Positions 33,095 through 41,289 of a DNA stretch of 48,722 bases are shown one piece after another (within the stretch, counting starts at the first letter, position 1; the number at the start of each line of letters is the position of its first letter). The notes beneath the pieces were generated by a model, which worked only from the letters and a program-made list of their open reading frames with translations, did not search any database and was not told the DNA's origin. The position numbers and the translations under genes are program-made. Source of the DNA: a bacterium (lineage in GTDB: Bacteria > Chloroflexota > Dormibacteria > Aeolococcales > Bog-877); assembly GCA_021801645.1 (NCBI GenBank), contig JAJYXT010000004.1, positions 1-48,722 on the forward strand, in the 5' to 3' direction.

Positions 33095-33108
33095 GGTATG
33101 GGTATAAA
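33082..33108 (+). promoter_or_regulatory. Possible promoter of the GT4 gene
   Basis: TTGGGC at 33082-33087 and TATAAA at 33103-33108 are separated by 15 bases, a little short. The leader would be about 27 bases. A GAGGAG site at 33131-33136 lies five bases before the TTG start at 33142. Confidence 0.35.
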
Positions 33109-33141
33109 CGCATGGGAGGGCGAATTGCGTGAGGAGCTAGG

Positions 33142-34326
33142 TTGCGAGTTGTTCTGATCTCTCCTCCCTGGTATCCGGTTCCCCCCGAGGGCTATGGGGG
33201 AATAGAGCTGGTGGTGGGGCTACTGGCCAAGGAGCTGGGGAAGCGCGGTCACGAGGTCCGCGTCCTCGGGGCCCACGGGTCCCTGATTCCCGGGCTGGTG
33301 CCGCTGGCGCCCGCCGAATACGGGCGCCACCTCGGGCGCACCGACGAGCGCTGGTTCGACCTCGCCTACTCCCATGCGGTGCTGGAGTGGATCAGGGAGC
33401 ACGGCGCGGGAGCCGTCATCCACGACCACAGCGGCGGGATGGTGGCCATCGCCCTCGACTCCCTGCGTTGGGAGCTGCCCACACTGCACACGGTCCACGG
33501 CCCGGTGGGGGAAGGGGAGTCGGAGTTTTACTCCAGGCTCGGCCAGGCGACCAGGTTGGTGGCGATCTCCCGATCCCAGATGGCGCTGGCGCCGCGTCTG
33601 CGCTGGGCCGGCTGGGTCCACAACGCTGTGGACATAGACGCCCTCGCGTCCCCCGAGCCCGCCTCGGCGGACCGCTATCTACTCACCCTGGCCCGCATCA
33701 GCCCCCAGAAGGGGCAGCACCTTGCCATCGAGGTGGCGAAGCGGACGGGAATGCGCCTTGTGCTCGCGGGCAAGGTGGAGGCCACTGCGGAGGGACGTGC
33801 CTATTTCGAGGAGCGGGTGCTGCCCCACCTGGACGGCGACCGGGTCAGCCATCTCCCGAACATCCACGGCCGGGAGAAGGCGAGGCTTCTCGCTGGCGCC
33901 TGGGCCATGCTGCTGCCGCTGCGCTGGGAGGAGCCGTTCGGGCTGGCGATGGCCGAGGCGATGGCCTGTGGTACCCCTGTCGTGGCGCTGGACCGGGGCT
34001 CCGCCCGCGAGCTGGTCCGGGACGGGGAGACCGGCTTCGTCGTGCAGAACGTGGCGGAGCTTGCTGCCAAGACATTGGCGTGCGGCGAGCTGGACCGCGC
34101 CGCGATCGCCGTCTGGGCACGGCGGCGATTCTCCCCAGCACGGATGGCGGCCGAGTACGAGGCGCTCTACCGCCGTGTGGCGGCGGGGCGCCTTCGCTCA
34201 GCCGCCGAACCAGGGGGGCGTTCCCTCGACGATCTCGGCCTCCACCCCCACGAGCTCCGCGCGACGCAGCTCGGTCCCGTTGCGGCCCCGGTGGGCCCAG
34301 AGGTTGAGGTGGCCGCCACCGACTGA
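33142..34326 (+). CDS. Glycosyltransferase family 4 (GT-B fold)
   Basis: This cytoplasmic GT-B glycosyltransferase has an N-terminal domain beginning MRVVLISPPWYPVPPEGYGGIE and a C-terminal nucleotide-sugar domain with LLTLARISPQKGQHLAIE and EEPFGLAMAEAMACGTPVVALD, the EX7E motif of GT4. The product has 394 residues. The TTG start is set by a GAGGAG ribosome-binding site. The last 43 residues overlap antisense to the debranching-enzyme gene and show no GT4 similarity, so they look like an extension acquired by loss of an earlier stop. Donor and acceptor sugars are unknown. The neighbour suggests a role in glucan or compatible-solute metabolism. Confidence 0.85.
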   Translation: MRVVLISPPWYPVPPEGYGGIELVVGLLAKELGKRGHEVRVLGAHGSLIPGLVPLAPAEYGRHLGRTDERWFDLAYSHAVLEWIREHGAGAVIHDHSGGMVAIALDSLRWELPTLHTVHGPVGEGESEFYSRLGQATRLVAISRSQMALAPRLRWAGWVHNAVDIDALASPEPASADRYLLTLARISPQKGQHLAIEVAKRTGMRLVLAGKVEATAEGRAYFEERVLPHLDGDRVSHLPNIHGREKARLLAGAWAMLLPLRWEEPFGLAMAEAMACGTPVVALDRGSARELVRDGETGFVVQNVAELAAKTLACGELDRAAIAVWARRRFSPARMAAEYEALYRRVAAGRLRSAAEPGGRSLDDLGLHPHELRATQLGPVAAPVGPEVEVAATD

Positions 34327-36390
34327 CACTCCCTCAACCCGAAGGTCCGGGCACCAGGGGGGGAGCTGCGGCTGGACATAGACGCGCCCGGAGCCCAGGT
34401 CTGGGTGAAGCGCGAGCAGGACCCTTATGGCCTGGAAGACTGAACCGGCGGCCCAGGCCTGGGGGCGGTTGGCGAGTGGGTAGGGCACGGGGTGAGCGGA
34501 GCCGTCCCGGGCCAGGCCGGAGAAGAGCTCCGGAAGCTGGAAATCAAAGGCCGCGGCCGCGTCGAGCACGCCGTCGAGAAGGCGCCAGGCCCCCTCGATC
34601 TGACCGTACCGGGCCATCCCAGCGGCGCCGATGACGGTGTCGTGGGGCCACACCGACCCTGCCTGGTAACTGTGCGGGTCGAAGCTGGGGTGGAGGGTGG
34701 AGAGCGTCCTTAGTCCCCAGCCGGAGAAGATGTCCGGGGACATCAGCCGGTCAGCGCAGAGCCGGGCCAACTCAGGCTCCAGGATGCCCGCCCAGAGGCA
34801 GTGGCCCGGGTTGGAGCTGGCGGTGTAGAGCGGTCGCTTGTCGCCGTCCAGGGCCAGCGCCAGCCGGTCTCCATCCCAGTAGCGCCGGCGGAACAGCTCC
34901 TTCAGGGCGTCGGCCTCAACCTCCAGCCGGGCGGCGGTGGCCGGATCTCCCCAGGCGCTGAACAGGCGGGCGGCGCCCGACTTGGCGGCGAACACATAGG
35001 CCTGCAGCTCACAGGTGGCCAGCGGCAGCGGCGGCAGCTGGCCGTCCTCGTCCAGGATCCCATCCTCAGCGTCCCGCCAGCTTTGGTTCCGGTAGTTCCC
35101 CGGGGCCATCGGCCGGTACTCCTGGAGGCCGTCCTGATCGAGATCCCCGAAGCGATCGATCCATTCCAAGGCCCGAACCGCCACCGGCTTGAGCGGTTCA
35201 AGGGCCACGGCGTCACCCGTCCAGCGCCAGAGCTCGGCCAGCAGCAGCAGGTAGAGGGGAGTGGCGTCGGCAGTGCCGTAGTAAGGGGAGTGGGGCACGG
35301 TGGCGAAGCGGGCCCACTCACCCTGGCGAAGCTCGTGAAGGATCTTGCCCGGTTCGGCGTCGCGGAAGGGATCAGACCGATCTGCCTGGAGATCCCCCAG
35401 ACGCTGGAGGGTGGCCACGGCCAATCGAGGGTCCACGATCAGCGCCTGGAGGCCGGCGATCAGCGAGTCCCGGCCGAAAAGAGCCACGAACCACGGCGTC
35501 CCCGCTGCCGGCACCCAGAGGCCGCGCGCCGGCGCGGGACTGTCCATGCGGAGGGAGGCGAAGTCGCTCACTGCTCTCCGGTAGGCACCCTCCAGGCGCA
35601 GGTCGGCCGCGGCCAGGCCGGGGACGGAGCGCTGCCAGCGGCGCTCCTGGACGGCGGGGCGGGACCACCCTCCGGAATCTTTGAGGGGACAGGGGCGGAT
35701 CCCCGGCCGCGCTCCAGGACGGTCGATGAGGTCGTGCTGCAGGCAGAGCCGCCACTCGCCCCCGGGTCTCAGCTCGAGAGGGAACCGAAGCTCGCCGTTG
35801 GCGTACCCGGCACCAGCCACCCGTGGCCGGAACCTCAGCAGGTGCCGGCGCACGAAGTCCTCGCGGCGGTAGGCCGTCTCGAGCCCGCGGCGCAGGTCCC
35901 AAGAGGTTGACAGGTGAGTCCGGCGTTGCCACCTCTGGGTTCGGGCCTCAAAGAGGTCGGCGAAGTCGTCCTCAATGTGAATCGTGAGCAGCAGGCTGGA
36001 GGGAGCGCCGCCCCACTGGCGCACGGTCACGTCCTCGTGCATCTGTCCCCAACCGAGGTGCCTCTCAAGGGTCACCGTAACCGTGCCCGGGCTTGACTCC
36101 CCGGCCCCGATCCCACGCCGCCGGGACGCCAGGAGCTCCCACCTCGCGTGCCAGAAACCCAGCCGGGACACGGAGAGAGGTTGGAGCGGCTGGTCGTTCA
36201 CCGACAGCCGGTACTCGGCGATGTAACGGGTGTCGGCGTGGTAGAGGCCAGAGGCCTCCTGACCACCGCCCACGCTGCCGTCCGCCGCCGCCACCAGGAA
36301 GGTGTCCTGGCAGCTGACCGAGATGGGGCGGCCACCGGAGATCGCGGCACCCCGTCCCCAGGGGCCGGCGGTGAGGTAGAGATCGGCCAC
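34198..36390 (-). CDS. Glycogen-debranching-type amylo-alpha-1,6-glucosidase
   Basis: This is a two-domain protein. Residues 1 to about 240 match the GDE N-terminal beta domain (DTFLVAAADGS, GLYHADTRYIAEYRLSVN). From about 255 it is an (alpha/alpha)6 glycosidase with WFVALFGRDSL (305-310), PGKILHELR, YYGTADATPLYLLLLAE and a NYRNQSWRDAEDG segment. Such proteins remove glucose branches or hydrolyse small glucans, but the precise substrate is not fixed. The frame runs through the tRNA gene and further upstream to 36759, which cannot be coding. The start is therefore put at the GTG at 36390 (730 residues); a TTG at 36423 is possible. The end overlaps the GT4 gene by 129 bases. Confidence 0.87.
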   Translation of the reverse strand: MADLYLTAGPWGRGAAISGGRPISVSCQDTFLVAAADGSVGGGQEASGLYHADTRYIAEYRLSVNDQPLQPLSVSRLGFWHARWELLASRRRGIGAGESSPGTVTVTLERHLGWGQMHEDVTVRQWGGAPSSLLLTIHIEDDFADLFEARTQRWQRRTHLSTSWDLRRGLETAYRREDFVRRHLLRFRPRVAGAGYANGELRFPLELRPGGEWRLCLQHDLIDRPGARPGIRPCPLKDSGGWSRPAVQERRWQRSVPGLAAADLRLEGAYRRAVSDFASLRMDSPAPARGLWVPAAGTPWFVALFGRDSLIAGLQALIVDPRLAVATLQRLGDLQADRSDPFRDAEPGKILHELRQGEWARFATVPHSPYYGTADATPLYLLLLAELWRWTGDAVALEPLKPVAVRALEWIDRFGDLDQDGLQEYRPMAPGNYRNQSWRDAEDGILDEDGQLPPLPLATCELQAYVFAAKSGAARLFSAWGDPATAARLEVEADALKELFRRRYWDGDRLALALDGDKRPLYTASSNPGHCLWAGILEPELARLCADRLMSPDIFSGWGLRTLSTLHPSFDPHSYQAGSVWPHDTVIGAAGMARYGQIEGAWRLLDGVLDAAAAFDFQLPELFSGLARDGSAHPVPYPLANRPQAWAAGSVFQAIRVLLALHPDLGSGRVYVQPQLPPWCPDLRVEGVSVGGGHLNLWAHRGRNGTELRRAELVGVEAEIVEGTPPWFGG

Positions 36391-36435
36391 GGCCCCATTG
36401 TCCCAGCCGCAGGTCAGGGCCAAGACCCGATCCGG

Positions 36436-36441
36436 TAAGAT
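36436..36441 (+). promoter_or_regulatory. Candidate -10 box of the tRNA-Leu gene
   Basis: TAAGAT at 36436-36441 lies 12 bases before the mature tRNA 5' end, matching TAnnnT. A clear -35 is not seen 16 to 18 bases upstream. Confidence 0.4.
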
Positions 36442-36453
36442 GCCCCAGGTCCC

Positions 36454-36539
36454 GCCGAGGTGGTGGAATGGTAGACACGCTGCTTTGAGGGGGCAGTGAG
36501 CGCAAGCTCGTCCGGGTTCAACTCCCGGTCTCGGCACCA
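36454..36539 (+). tRNA. tRNA-Leu (anticodon GAG)
   Basis: The 86-base sequence folds as a class II tRNA. The acceptor stem GCCGAGG pairs with TCTCGGC. The anticodon stem CTGCT/GGCAG closes the loop TTGAGGG, giving anticodon GAG, which reads CUC and CUU. A variable arm with AGC...GCT follows, and the T arm is CCGGG-TTCAACT-CCCGG. The discriminator is A and CCA is encoded. It lies antisense to the long upstream frame of the debranching enzyme, showing that frame is not coding there. Confidence 0.96.
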
Positions 36540-36638
36540 GGGGACCCACCCCCGGCGCGGGCGTACGAGCGGCTCGACTTTCCGACCTCCCGGGTAAACT
36601 TTCCTCTGGGGTCTTTTCGACCCAGATGGAGGGTGGGC

Positions 36639-37979
36639 GTGCCGGAGGTGGATTCCGGCCGCGAAGGGAGCAGTCGGGCAGCCGGGCTGGCCACCACGCC
36701 TGACACGGACGGGCTGGCGCGGATCGGTGGGGCCAGTGAGGAGCGGGCGAGGGGCCCACGTCCCATCTGGATAGCGCTGGCCGTGTGGGGGCCGGGGCTC
36801 ATGGTGATGCTGGCCGACACCGACGTGGGTAGCCTGGCCACCGCCGCCCAGTCGGGTGCCCGCTTCGGATATGCCATGGTGCTCCCCCTGGTGGTGCTTG
36901 TCCCAGTCCTGTACCTGGTGCAGGAGATGACGGTGAGGCTGGGAATCCTCACCGGCCAGGGGCACGCCGCGCTGATCCGGCGCTACTACGGACGCGGCTG
37001 GGCGATCACGGCTTCGCTGGCGCTCCTGGCCTCGGCTCTGGGGGCGCTGGTCACCGAGTTCGCCGGGGTGGCGGGAGTCGGCCAGATGTTTGGGGTGCCG
37101 CGCTGGCTGTCGGTGCCGGTGGCCGCGGCCTTCCTGGTCGGGGTGGCGTCGACCGGGAGTTACCGGCGCTCCGAGCGAATCGGGATCGCCGTGGGTCTGG
37201 CGGAGCTGGTCTTCCTGCCGGCCATGGTCCTCTCCCACCCGCGTCTGCCGGCGCTCCTCTCGGGGATGGTCACGGCTCCCCACGCGGCCCCGGCGTTCCT
37301 CTTCCTTCTGGCGGCCAACGTCGGCGCGGTGGTGATGCCCTGGATGATCTTCTATCAGCAGGGGGCGGTGATCGATCGGGGCCTGACCCGTGGATCGATA
37401 GATGCCGAGCGGCGCAACACCATGGTGGGCGCGATCCTGACCCAGCTGGTGATGATCGCCGTGGTGGTGGCGCTGGCCGCCACCCTGGGCACATCCCATC
37501 CGGGCTCGACCCTGCGGACGGTGGGCCAGATGGCGGCCGCCCTGACCCCGCTCCTCGGGATCACCGGCGCCCGGGTCCTGCTGGGGGTGGGGGTGCTGGG
37601 GGCCGGCCTGGTGGCCGCATTGGTCGCTTCCCTGGCCGGGGCCTGGGCTCTCGCCGAGGTGTTCGGCTGGCAGCACTCGCTGAACCGCCGTCCCGGGCGG
37701 GACACCGCCCCCTTCTATGTCACCTACACGCTCGCGCTGGTGGCCGGCGCCCTGCTGGTGCTGACCCGGACAGATCTCATCAGCCTGGCGGTGGACGCCG
37801 AGGTGCTCAACGCGCTCCTCCTGCCGGTGGTGCTGGGCTTCCTGCTCCTGCTCGAGCGGCGGGCCATCCCACCCGCGTACCGCCGCCGGGGCTGGAGGAG
37901 ATGGGCGACAGTCGCGGTCTGCCTCCTGGTGGCGGCGGTCGGAGCCGTGGCGATACCGCTCTCCAGCGGGCTCCGCTGA
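36639..37979 (+). CDS. NRAMP-like (SLC11-related) divalent metal transporter
   Basis: This 446-residue integral membrane protein has about 11 hydrophobic segments after a 43-residue N-terminal tail. GPGLMVMLADTDVGSLATAAQSGA at about residues 51-74 corresponds to membrane helix 1 of NRAMP, where the canonical metal motif is DPGN; here it reads D-T-D-V-G-S. Helix 6 has VVMPWMIFYQQGA (Met233-Pro-Trp) where canonical proteins have MPH. Such departures occur in NRAMP-related proteins with altered selectivity, so the ion transported is uncertain. The start is GTG at 36639, five bases after GGAGGG; a GTG at 36633 overlaps that site. Confidence 0.82.
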   Translation: MPEVDSGREGSSRAAGLATTPDTDGLARIGGASEERARGPRPIWIALAVWGPGLMVMLADTDVGSLATAAQSGARFGYAMVLPLVVLVPVLYLVQEMTVRLGILTGQGHAALIRRYYGRGWAITASLALLASALGALVTEFAGVAGVGQMFGVPRWLSVPVAAAFLVGVASTGSYRRSERIGIAVGLAELVFLPAMVLSHPRLPALLSGMVTAPHAAPAFLFLLAANVGAVVMPWMIFYQQGAVIDRGLTRGSIDAERRNTMVGAILTQLVMIAVVVALAATLGTSHPGSTLRTVGQMAAALTPLLGITGARVLLGVGVLGAGLVAALVASLAGAWALAEVFGWQHSLNRRPGRDTAPFYVTYTLALVAGALLVLTRTDLISLAVDAEVLNALLLPVVLGFLLLLERRAIPPAYRRRGWRRWATVAVCLLVAAVGAVAIPLSSGLR

Positions 37980-38003
37980 GAGGATGCGGAGTAGACCCCG
38001 AGT

Positions 38004-38894
38004 TCAGATGAAGCGCAGCTCCTGGGCGTCGTGGTCCGGGCGGAAGCCGATGGCGAGGTATATCGAGTTGGAGGTGGGGTTGGAGAGGTCAGTGTAGAGG
38101 ACCACGTGCCGGGCGCCAGCGAGGAGCGCCGCCTTGGTGACCGCGGCCGTCACCGCCGTCCCGTAGCCATGCCGCCGGAACTGGGGCGGGGTGTACACCG
38201 GCCCCACCCTCGCGACTCCGGCAGCGGTCTGGCTGGAGCACGCCATGGCGACCGGCTGGCCGCCATCCCACCAGACCTGCACCTCTCCCCCGGCGATGCG
38301 CCTGGCAGCGGCGCGGCTCCAGTCCTGGCCGGGCGCCTGCGGCGCCGCCTCGTCATGGAACTCCCCCATCCACCGCGAGATCAACTGGACGTCCTGGGGC
38401 GCACCGGAGGGGGCCGGCCGTCCCCGAGCGCCTTCGGGCGCTGCCAGCTGGTGGAGTCTGTACAGGCGGAGGGCCCTGACCAGCTGCGAGCGCCGGCCCG
38501 TCAGCTGCAGCCAGGTGCTGGCGAAGGCCGAAGTGGCGTCCATGGCTCCGCTGGCTCCGGGCAGCTGGCGTCCTCTGTGGACCAGGATCTGTGCCAACTG
38601 GTCGGCTGCAGCCGGTGGCATCCGGGACAGGAAGAGGGCGTGGGGCGGCGTGTGCATCGCAACCCCGACGACCGCCCCCTCCTCCTCGATGCTGATGAAG
38701 AGTTCATCACCAGAGCCCTGCTCGACTCCGGCGGCAAGCCGCTCGGCCACGCCGGCCACCACGTTCGAACTCAAAGGGTCCCTGGTAATGAACTGTCCGC
38801 CGGCTCGAAGGAATCCCCGCGGGTCAGGGTGGACCCGGACCCTCACCGGGAGCCGAGCCGGGGCTCGCGTGCGCCGATGGTCACCGCCGCTCAC
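38004..38894 (-). CDS. GNAT-family N-acetyltransferase
   Basis: The 296-residue protein has a C-terminal GNAT fold: VARVGPVYTPPQFRRHGYGTAVTAAVTKAALLAGARHVVLYTDLSNPTSNSIYLAIGF. RRHGYG is the acetyl-CoA pyrophosphate loop. The N-terminal half (about residues 1-140) is a less conserved domain that may be a degenerate second acetyltransferase fold. The GTG start overlaps the E2 stop by 14 bases, so it is likely the last gene of that operon. It ends 24 bases from the convergent NRAMP stop. The substrate is unknown. Confidence 0.85.
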   Translation of the reverse strand: MSGGDHRRTRAPARLPVRVRVHPDPRGFLRAGGQFITRDPLSSNVVAGVAERLAAGVEQGSGDELFISIEEEGAVVGVAMHTPPHALFLSRMPPAAADQLAQILVHRGRQLPGASGAMDATSAFASTWLQLTGRRSQLVRALRLYRLHQLAAPEGARGRPAPSGAPQDVQLISRWMGEFHDEAAPQAPGQDWSRAAARRIAGGEVQVWWDGGQPVAMACSSQTAAGVARVGPVYTPPQFRRHGYGTAVTAAVTKAALLAGARHVVLYTDLSNPTSNSIYLAIGFRPDHDAQELRFI

Positions 38895-40308
38895 CTTCGT
38901 CCAGAAGGCCCTCGGGCTCGGACAGGCGCGCCACCACGCCGTAGAGGAAGCTGGAGGCGGTCATCCCGTCGATGACCCGATGGTCGAACGAGAGGGTCAG
39001 CACGGCGCACCGTCCGGCCACGACCTGGCCGTCACGGACCACCGGGCGGTCCTGGATCTCGTGAATGCCCAGGGTGGCCACGTTCGGCCAGTTCACCAGG
39101 GGGGTGGCCAGGAGGCCCCCCAACTTGCCCCCGCTGGAGATGGTGAAGGTGGCGCCGCTGAGCTCGGCCCGCGAGAGGGTGCCGGAGCGGGCCCCGGCGA
39201 CCAGCCGCTGGATCTCCGCCTGCAGCTCCATGGCCGACATCCGCCCTGCCCCGCGTGCCGTGGCCACCTTGAGGCCCTCCTCGGTTTGCACGGCGATTCC
39301 CAGGTGGAGCTCCGGGTGGTGAACCAGCTCCAGGGCCACCTCGTCGAAGCTGCAGTTGAAGACCGGAAGACGCTCCAGTTCGGCACGCGCCGCCAGGCAC
39401 ACCAGGCCGAGAGGTGTCGGGTTCCCAGCCCCAACATCTGCCGACGCCCGCTCCACCGCGGCCATGTCGCAGTCCAGCGCCACGGTGACCTGGGGCACGT
39501 GGCGGTGAGCCTCGGCCATCCGCTCGGCCATGACCCGGCGGGTGCCGCGGAGGCGTTCACGATTTCCCGGGGCCGCCAGATCCGCCATGCGCACCCTGCC
39601 ACCTGGACCGCTGCCGAGCACCTGGTCCAGGGACAAACCCCTCGCCCGGGCGGCCCGGCGCACCGAGGGTAGCGCCAGGACGCGCCGCGAGGTCGCCGCG
39701 GGGAGCGGAGGCTCCTTGGGGTGGAGCGGCAGCCTAGGGAGCTCCGGCACCGTGGCCGGCCGATCTCCCTCCGCCGCTGCAATCCGCACCAGGGGCTCCC
39801 CCACTGGCACCGTCCGGCCCTCGGGAGCCAGAATCTCCCCCACCACTCCGGAAAACGGCGACGGCAGCTCCACTGTCGCCTTGTCGGTGGCCACCACGCA
39901 GAGCACCTGATCCCGCTCCACCAGGTCCCCGGGGCGCACGCGCCACTCCACCACCTCCCCCTCCGTCACCCCCTCGCCGAGGTCGGGCAGCAGGAACTCA
40001 GCCTGCAGGGTCGGGGCCGCGTGGGACTCCTCCTTTCCATCCGCGCCCAGAGCCTCGGCCGGGACCGGCGGGTCCGCCAGCCGGAGGAGGGGCTCGCCCA
40101 CCCCGAGCACCCGTCCCTCAGGGACCAGGAGCTCCCCCACCACCCCGGAGAACGGCGACGGCAGCTCCACTGTCGCCTTGTCAGTGGCCACCACGCAGAG
40201 CACCTGATCGCGCTCCACCCGGTCCCCGGGGTGCACGCGCCACTCCACCACCTCACCTTCCGTCACCCCCTCGCCGAGGTCGGGCAGCCGGAACTCAGGG
40301 AGCGGCAT
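38881..40308 (-). CDS. 2-oxoacid dehydrogenase E2 (dihydrolipoamide acyltransferase), two lipoyl domains
   Basis: E2 is the acyl-transfer core of a pyruvate or branched-chain 2-oxoacid dehydrogenase complex. It has two lipoyl domains, residues about 5-77 and 105-177, with lipoyl lysines at 44 and 143 in ATDKATVELPS. The peripheral subunit-binding domain follows (LPSVRRAARARGLSLDQVLGSGPGGRV, about 213-240). The catalytic domain ends with LSFDHRVIDGMTAS, whose HRVIDG holds the active His and Asp. The two lipoyl domains are nearly identical. The start overlaps the E1beta stop by one base. E3 is not in the window. Confidence 0.95.
   Translation of the reverse strand: MPLPEFRLPDLGEGVTEGEVVEWRVHPGDRVERDQVLCVVATDKATVELPSPFSGVVGELLVPEGRVLGVGEPLLRLADPPVPAEALGADGKEESHAAPTLQAEFLLPDLGEGVTEGEVVEWRVRPGDLVERDQVLCVVATDKATVELPSPFSGVVGEILAPEGRTVPVGEPLVRIAAAEGDRPATVPELPRLPLHPKEPPLPAATSRRVLALPSVRRAARARGLSLDQVLGSGPGGRVRMADLAAPGNRERLRGTRRVMAERMAEAHRHVPQVTVALDCDMAAVERASADVGAGNPTPLGLVCLAARAELERLPVFNCSFDEVALELVHHPELHLGIAVQTEEGLKVATARGAGRMSAMELQAEIQRLVAGARSGTLSRAELSGATFTISSGGKLGGLLATPLVNWPNVATLGIHEIQDRPVVRDGQVVAGRCAVLTLSFDHRVIDGMTASSFLYGVVARLSEPEGLLDEGERR
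39778..40293 (-). repeat. Tandem near-identical lipoyl-domain coding repeats within E2
   Basis: Two copies of about 218 bases, at roughly 40293-40076 and 39996-39778, are offset by 297 bases and encode the two lipoyl domains. Long stretches match exactly, including GGCGACGGCAGCTCCACTGT and ACGCGCCACTCCACCACCTC on the plus strand. This looks like a recent duplication or ongoing gene conversion. Confidence 0.85.
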
Positions 40309-41288
40309 CAGTACTCGAGGGTGGCCTGGGCGGCGCGGACCACCCGGGCCACCGACGGCAGCGCCTGGTCCTCAAGCTGGAAGAGGGGGAAGGGCATGTC
40401 CATCCCGGTCACCCGGAGGACAGGGGCCAGGAGATGGTCGGCGACCTCCTCCTGGAGGATGGCCGCCACCTCGGCGGCAAGTCCGCTGTGACGGGGTGCC
40501 TCGTGCACCACCACCACGCGCCCCACCTCCGTGGCGGTGCGCAGGAGCATGTCCCGATCGAGAGGATAGAGCGAGCGCAGATCGACGACCCGTACGGAGG
40601 CCCCCTGCGCCGCCAGATGCTCCGCTGCCCCCATCGCCACCTCGACCATCGCACCGTGGGCCAGGATCGCCACGTCAGTGCCAGGGCGCACCACCTGGGC
40701 CAGGTCAAGGCTCGAGGCTTGGAAGCGATCCGGGACCTCGGCTCGGCCCCGGCGATAGAGCCGCTTCGGCTCCATGTAGATGACGGGGTCGCCGCAGGCG
40801 GCAGCTGCCACTAGCATCTCGCCCGCTGACAGGGGGTCCGATGGCGCAACCACCCGAAGCCCCGGGGTGTGGCTGAAGAGCGTCTCCGGGGAGTCGGAAT
40901 GCAGTTCCGGGGCCTTGGTCCCGCCACCGTAGGGGATCCGGATGACCAGGGGAAGGCCGTAGGCGCCGTTGGTGCGCCAGCGGAACCTGCCCGCGTGCGA
41001 GGCCAGCTGCTCGAAGGCGGGGTACACGAAGGCGTCGAACTGGATCTCCACGATCGGGCGCAGGCCGACCAGGCACATCCCGATGGCCGCCCCCACGAAC
41101 CCCGCCTCGGAGAGCGGCGTGTCCACCACCCGATCGGGTCCGAAACGCGCCTGGAGTCCAGCCGTCGCCCGAAACACGCCTCCGTTGACCCCGATGTCCT
41201 CGCCAAGGAGGATGGCACGGGGATCGTCCTCGAGGATCTGGCCGAGGGCGCGGCCCACGGCATCGACCATGGTCACGCTCTGGGACAC
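40308..41288 (-). CDS. 2-oxoacid dehydrogenase E1 component, beta subunit
   Basis: This transketolase-fold subunit pairs with E1alpha to decarboxylate the 2-oxoacid. Family landmarks are TMVDAVGRALGQ, ILLGEDIGVNGGVFRAT, RVVDTPLSEAGFVGAAIG, and PYGGGTKAPELHSDSPE. The start is the GTG at 41288, one base after the E1alpha stop and behind a strong GGAGGAGGG site, giving 326 residues, the family length. A longer frame from 41333 would overlap E1alpha by 44 bases and is not favoured. Pyruvate and branched-chain types cannot be separated here. Confidence 0.94.
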   Translation of the reverse strand: MSQSVTMVDAVGRALGQILEDDPRAILLGEDIGVNGGVFRATAGLQARFGPDRVVDTPLSEAGFVGAAIGMCLVGLRPIVEIQFDAFVYPAFEQLASHAGRFRWRTNGAYGLPLVIRIPYGGGTKAPELHSDSPETLFSHTPGLRVVAPSDPLSAGEMLVAAAACGDPVIYMEPKRLYRRGRAEVPDRFQASSLDLAQVVRPGTDVAILAHGAMVEVAMGAAEHLAAQGASVRVVDLRSLYPLDRDMLLRTATEVGRVVVVHEAPRHSGLAAEVAAILQEEVADHLLAPVLRVTGMDMPFPLFQLEDQALPSVARVVRAAQATLEY

Positions 41289-41289
41289 C

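Larger units (their letters stand above)
32854..33141 (+). other. 288-base gap between rpmB and the GT4 gene
   Basis: No coding gene was seen. There is a short CCGCC...GGCGG hairpin near 32896-32918 with no U run, so it is a weak terminator candidate for rpmB. The last 75 bases hold the perfect hairpin and possible promoter listed separately. The open frame on the plus strand at 32673-32945 is a shadow of rpmB and its downstream spacer. Confidence 0.4.

Noticed and set aside
36391-36759. N-terminal extension of the debranching-enzyme frame
   Set aside because: It passes antisense through tRNA-Leu and into the upstream region of the NRAMP gene; family similarity begins only after the GTG at 36390.
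38191-39672. 493-codon plus-strand frame opposite the GNAT and E2 genes
   Set aside because: Runs across two well-supported minus-strand genes and has no recognisable domain.
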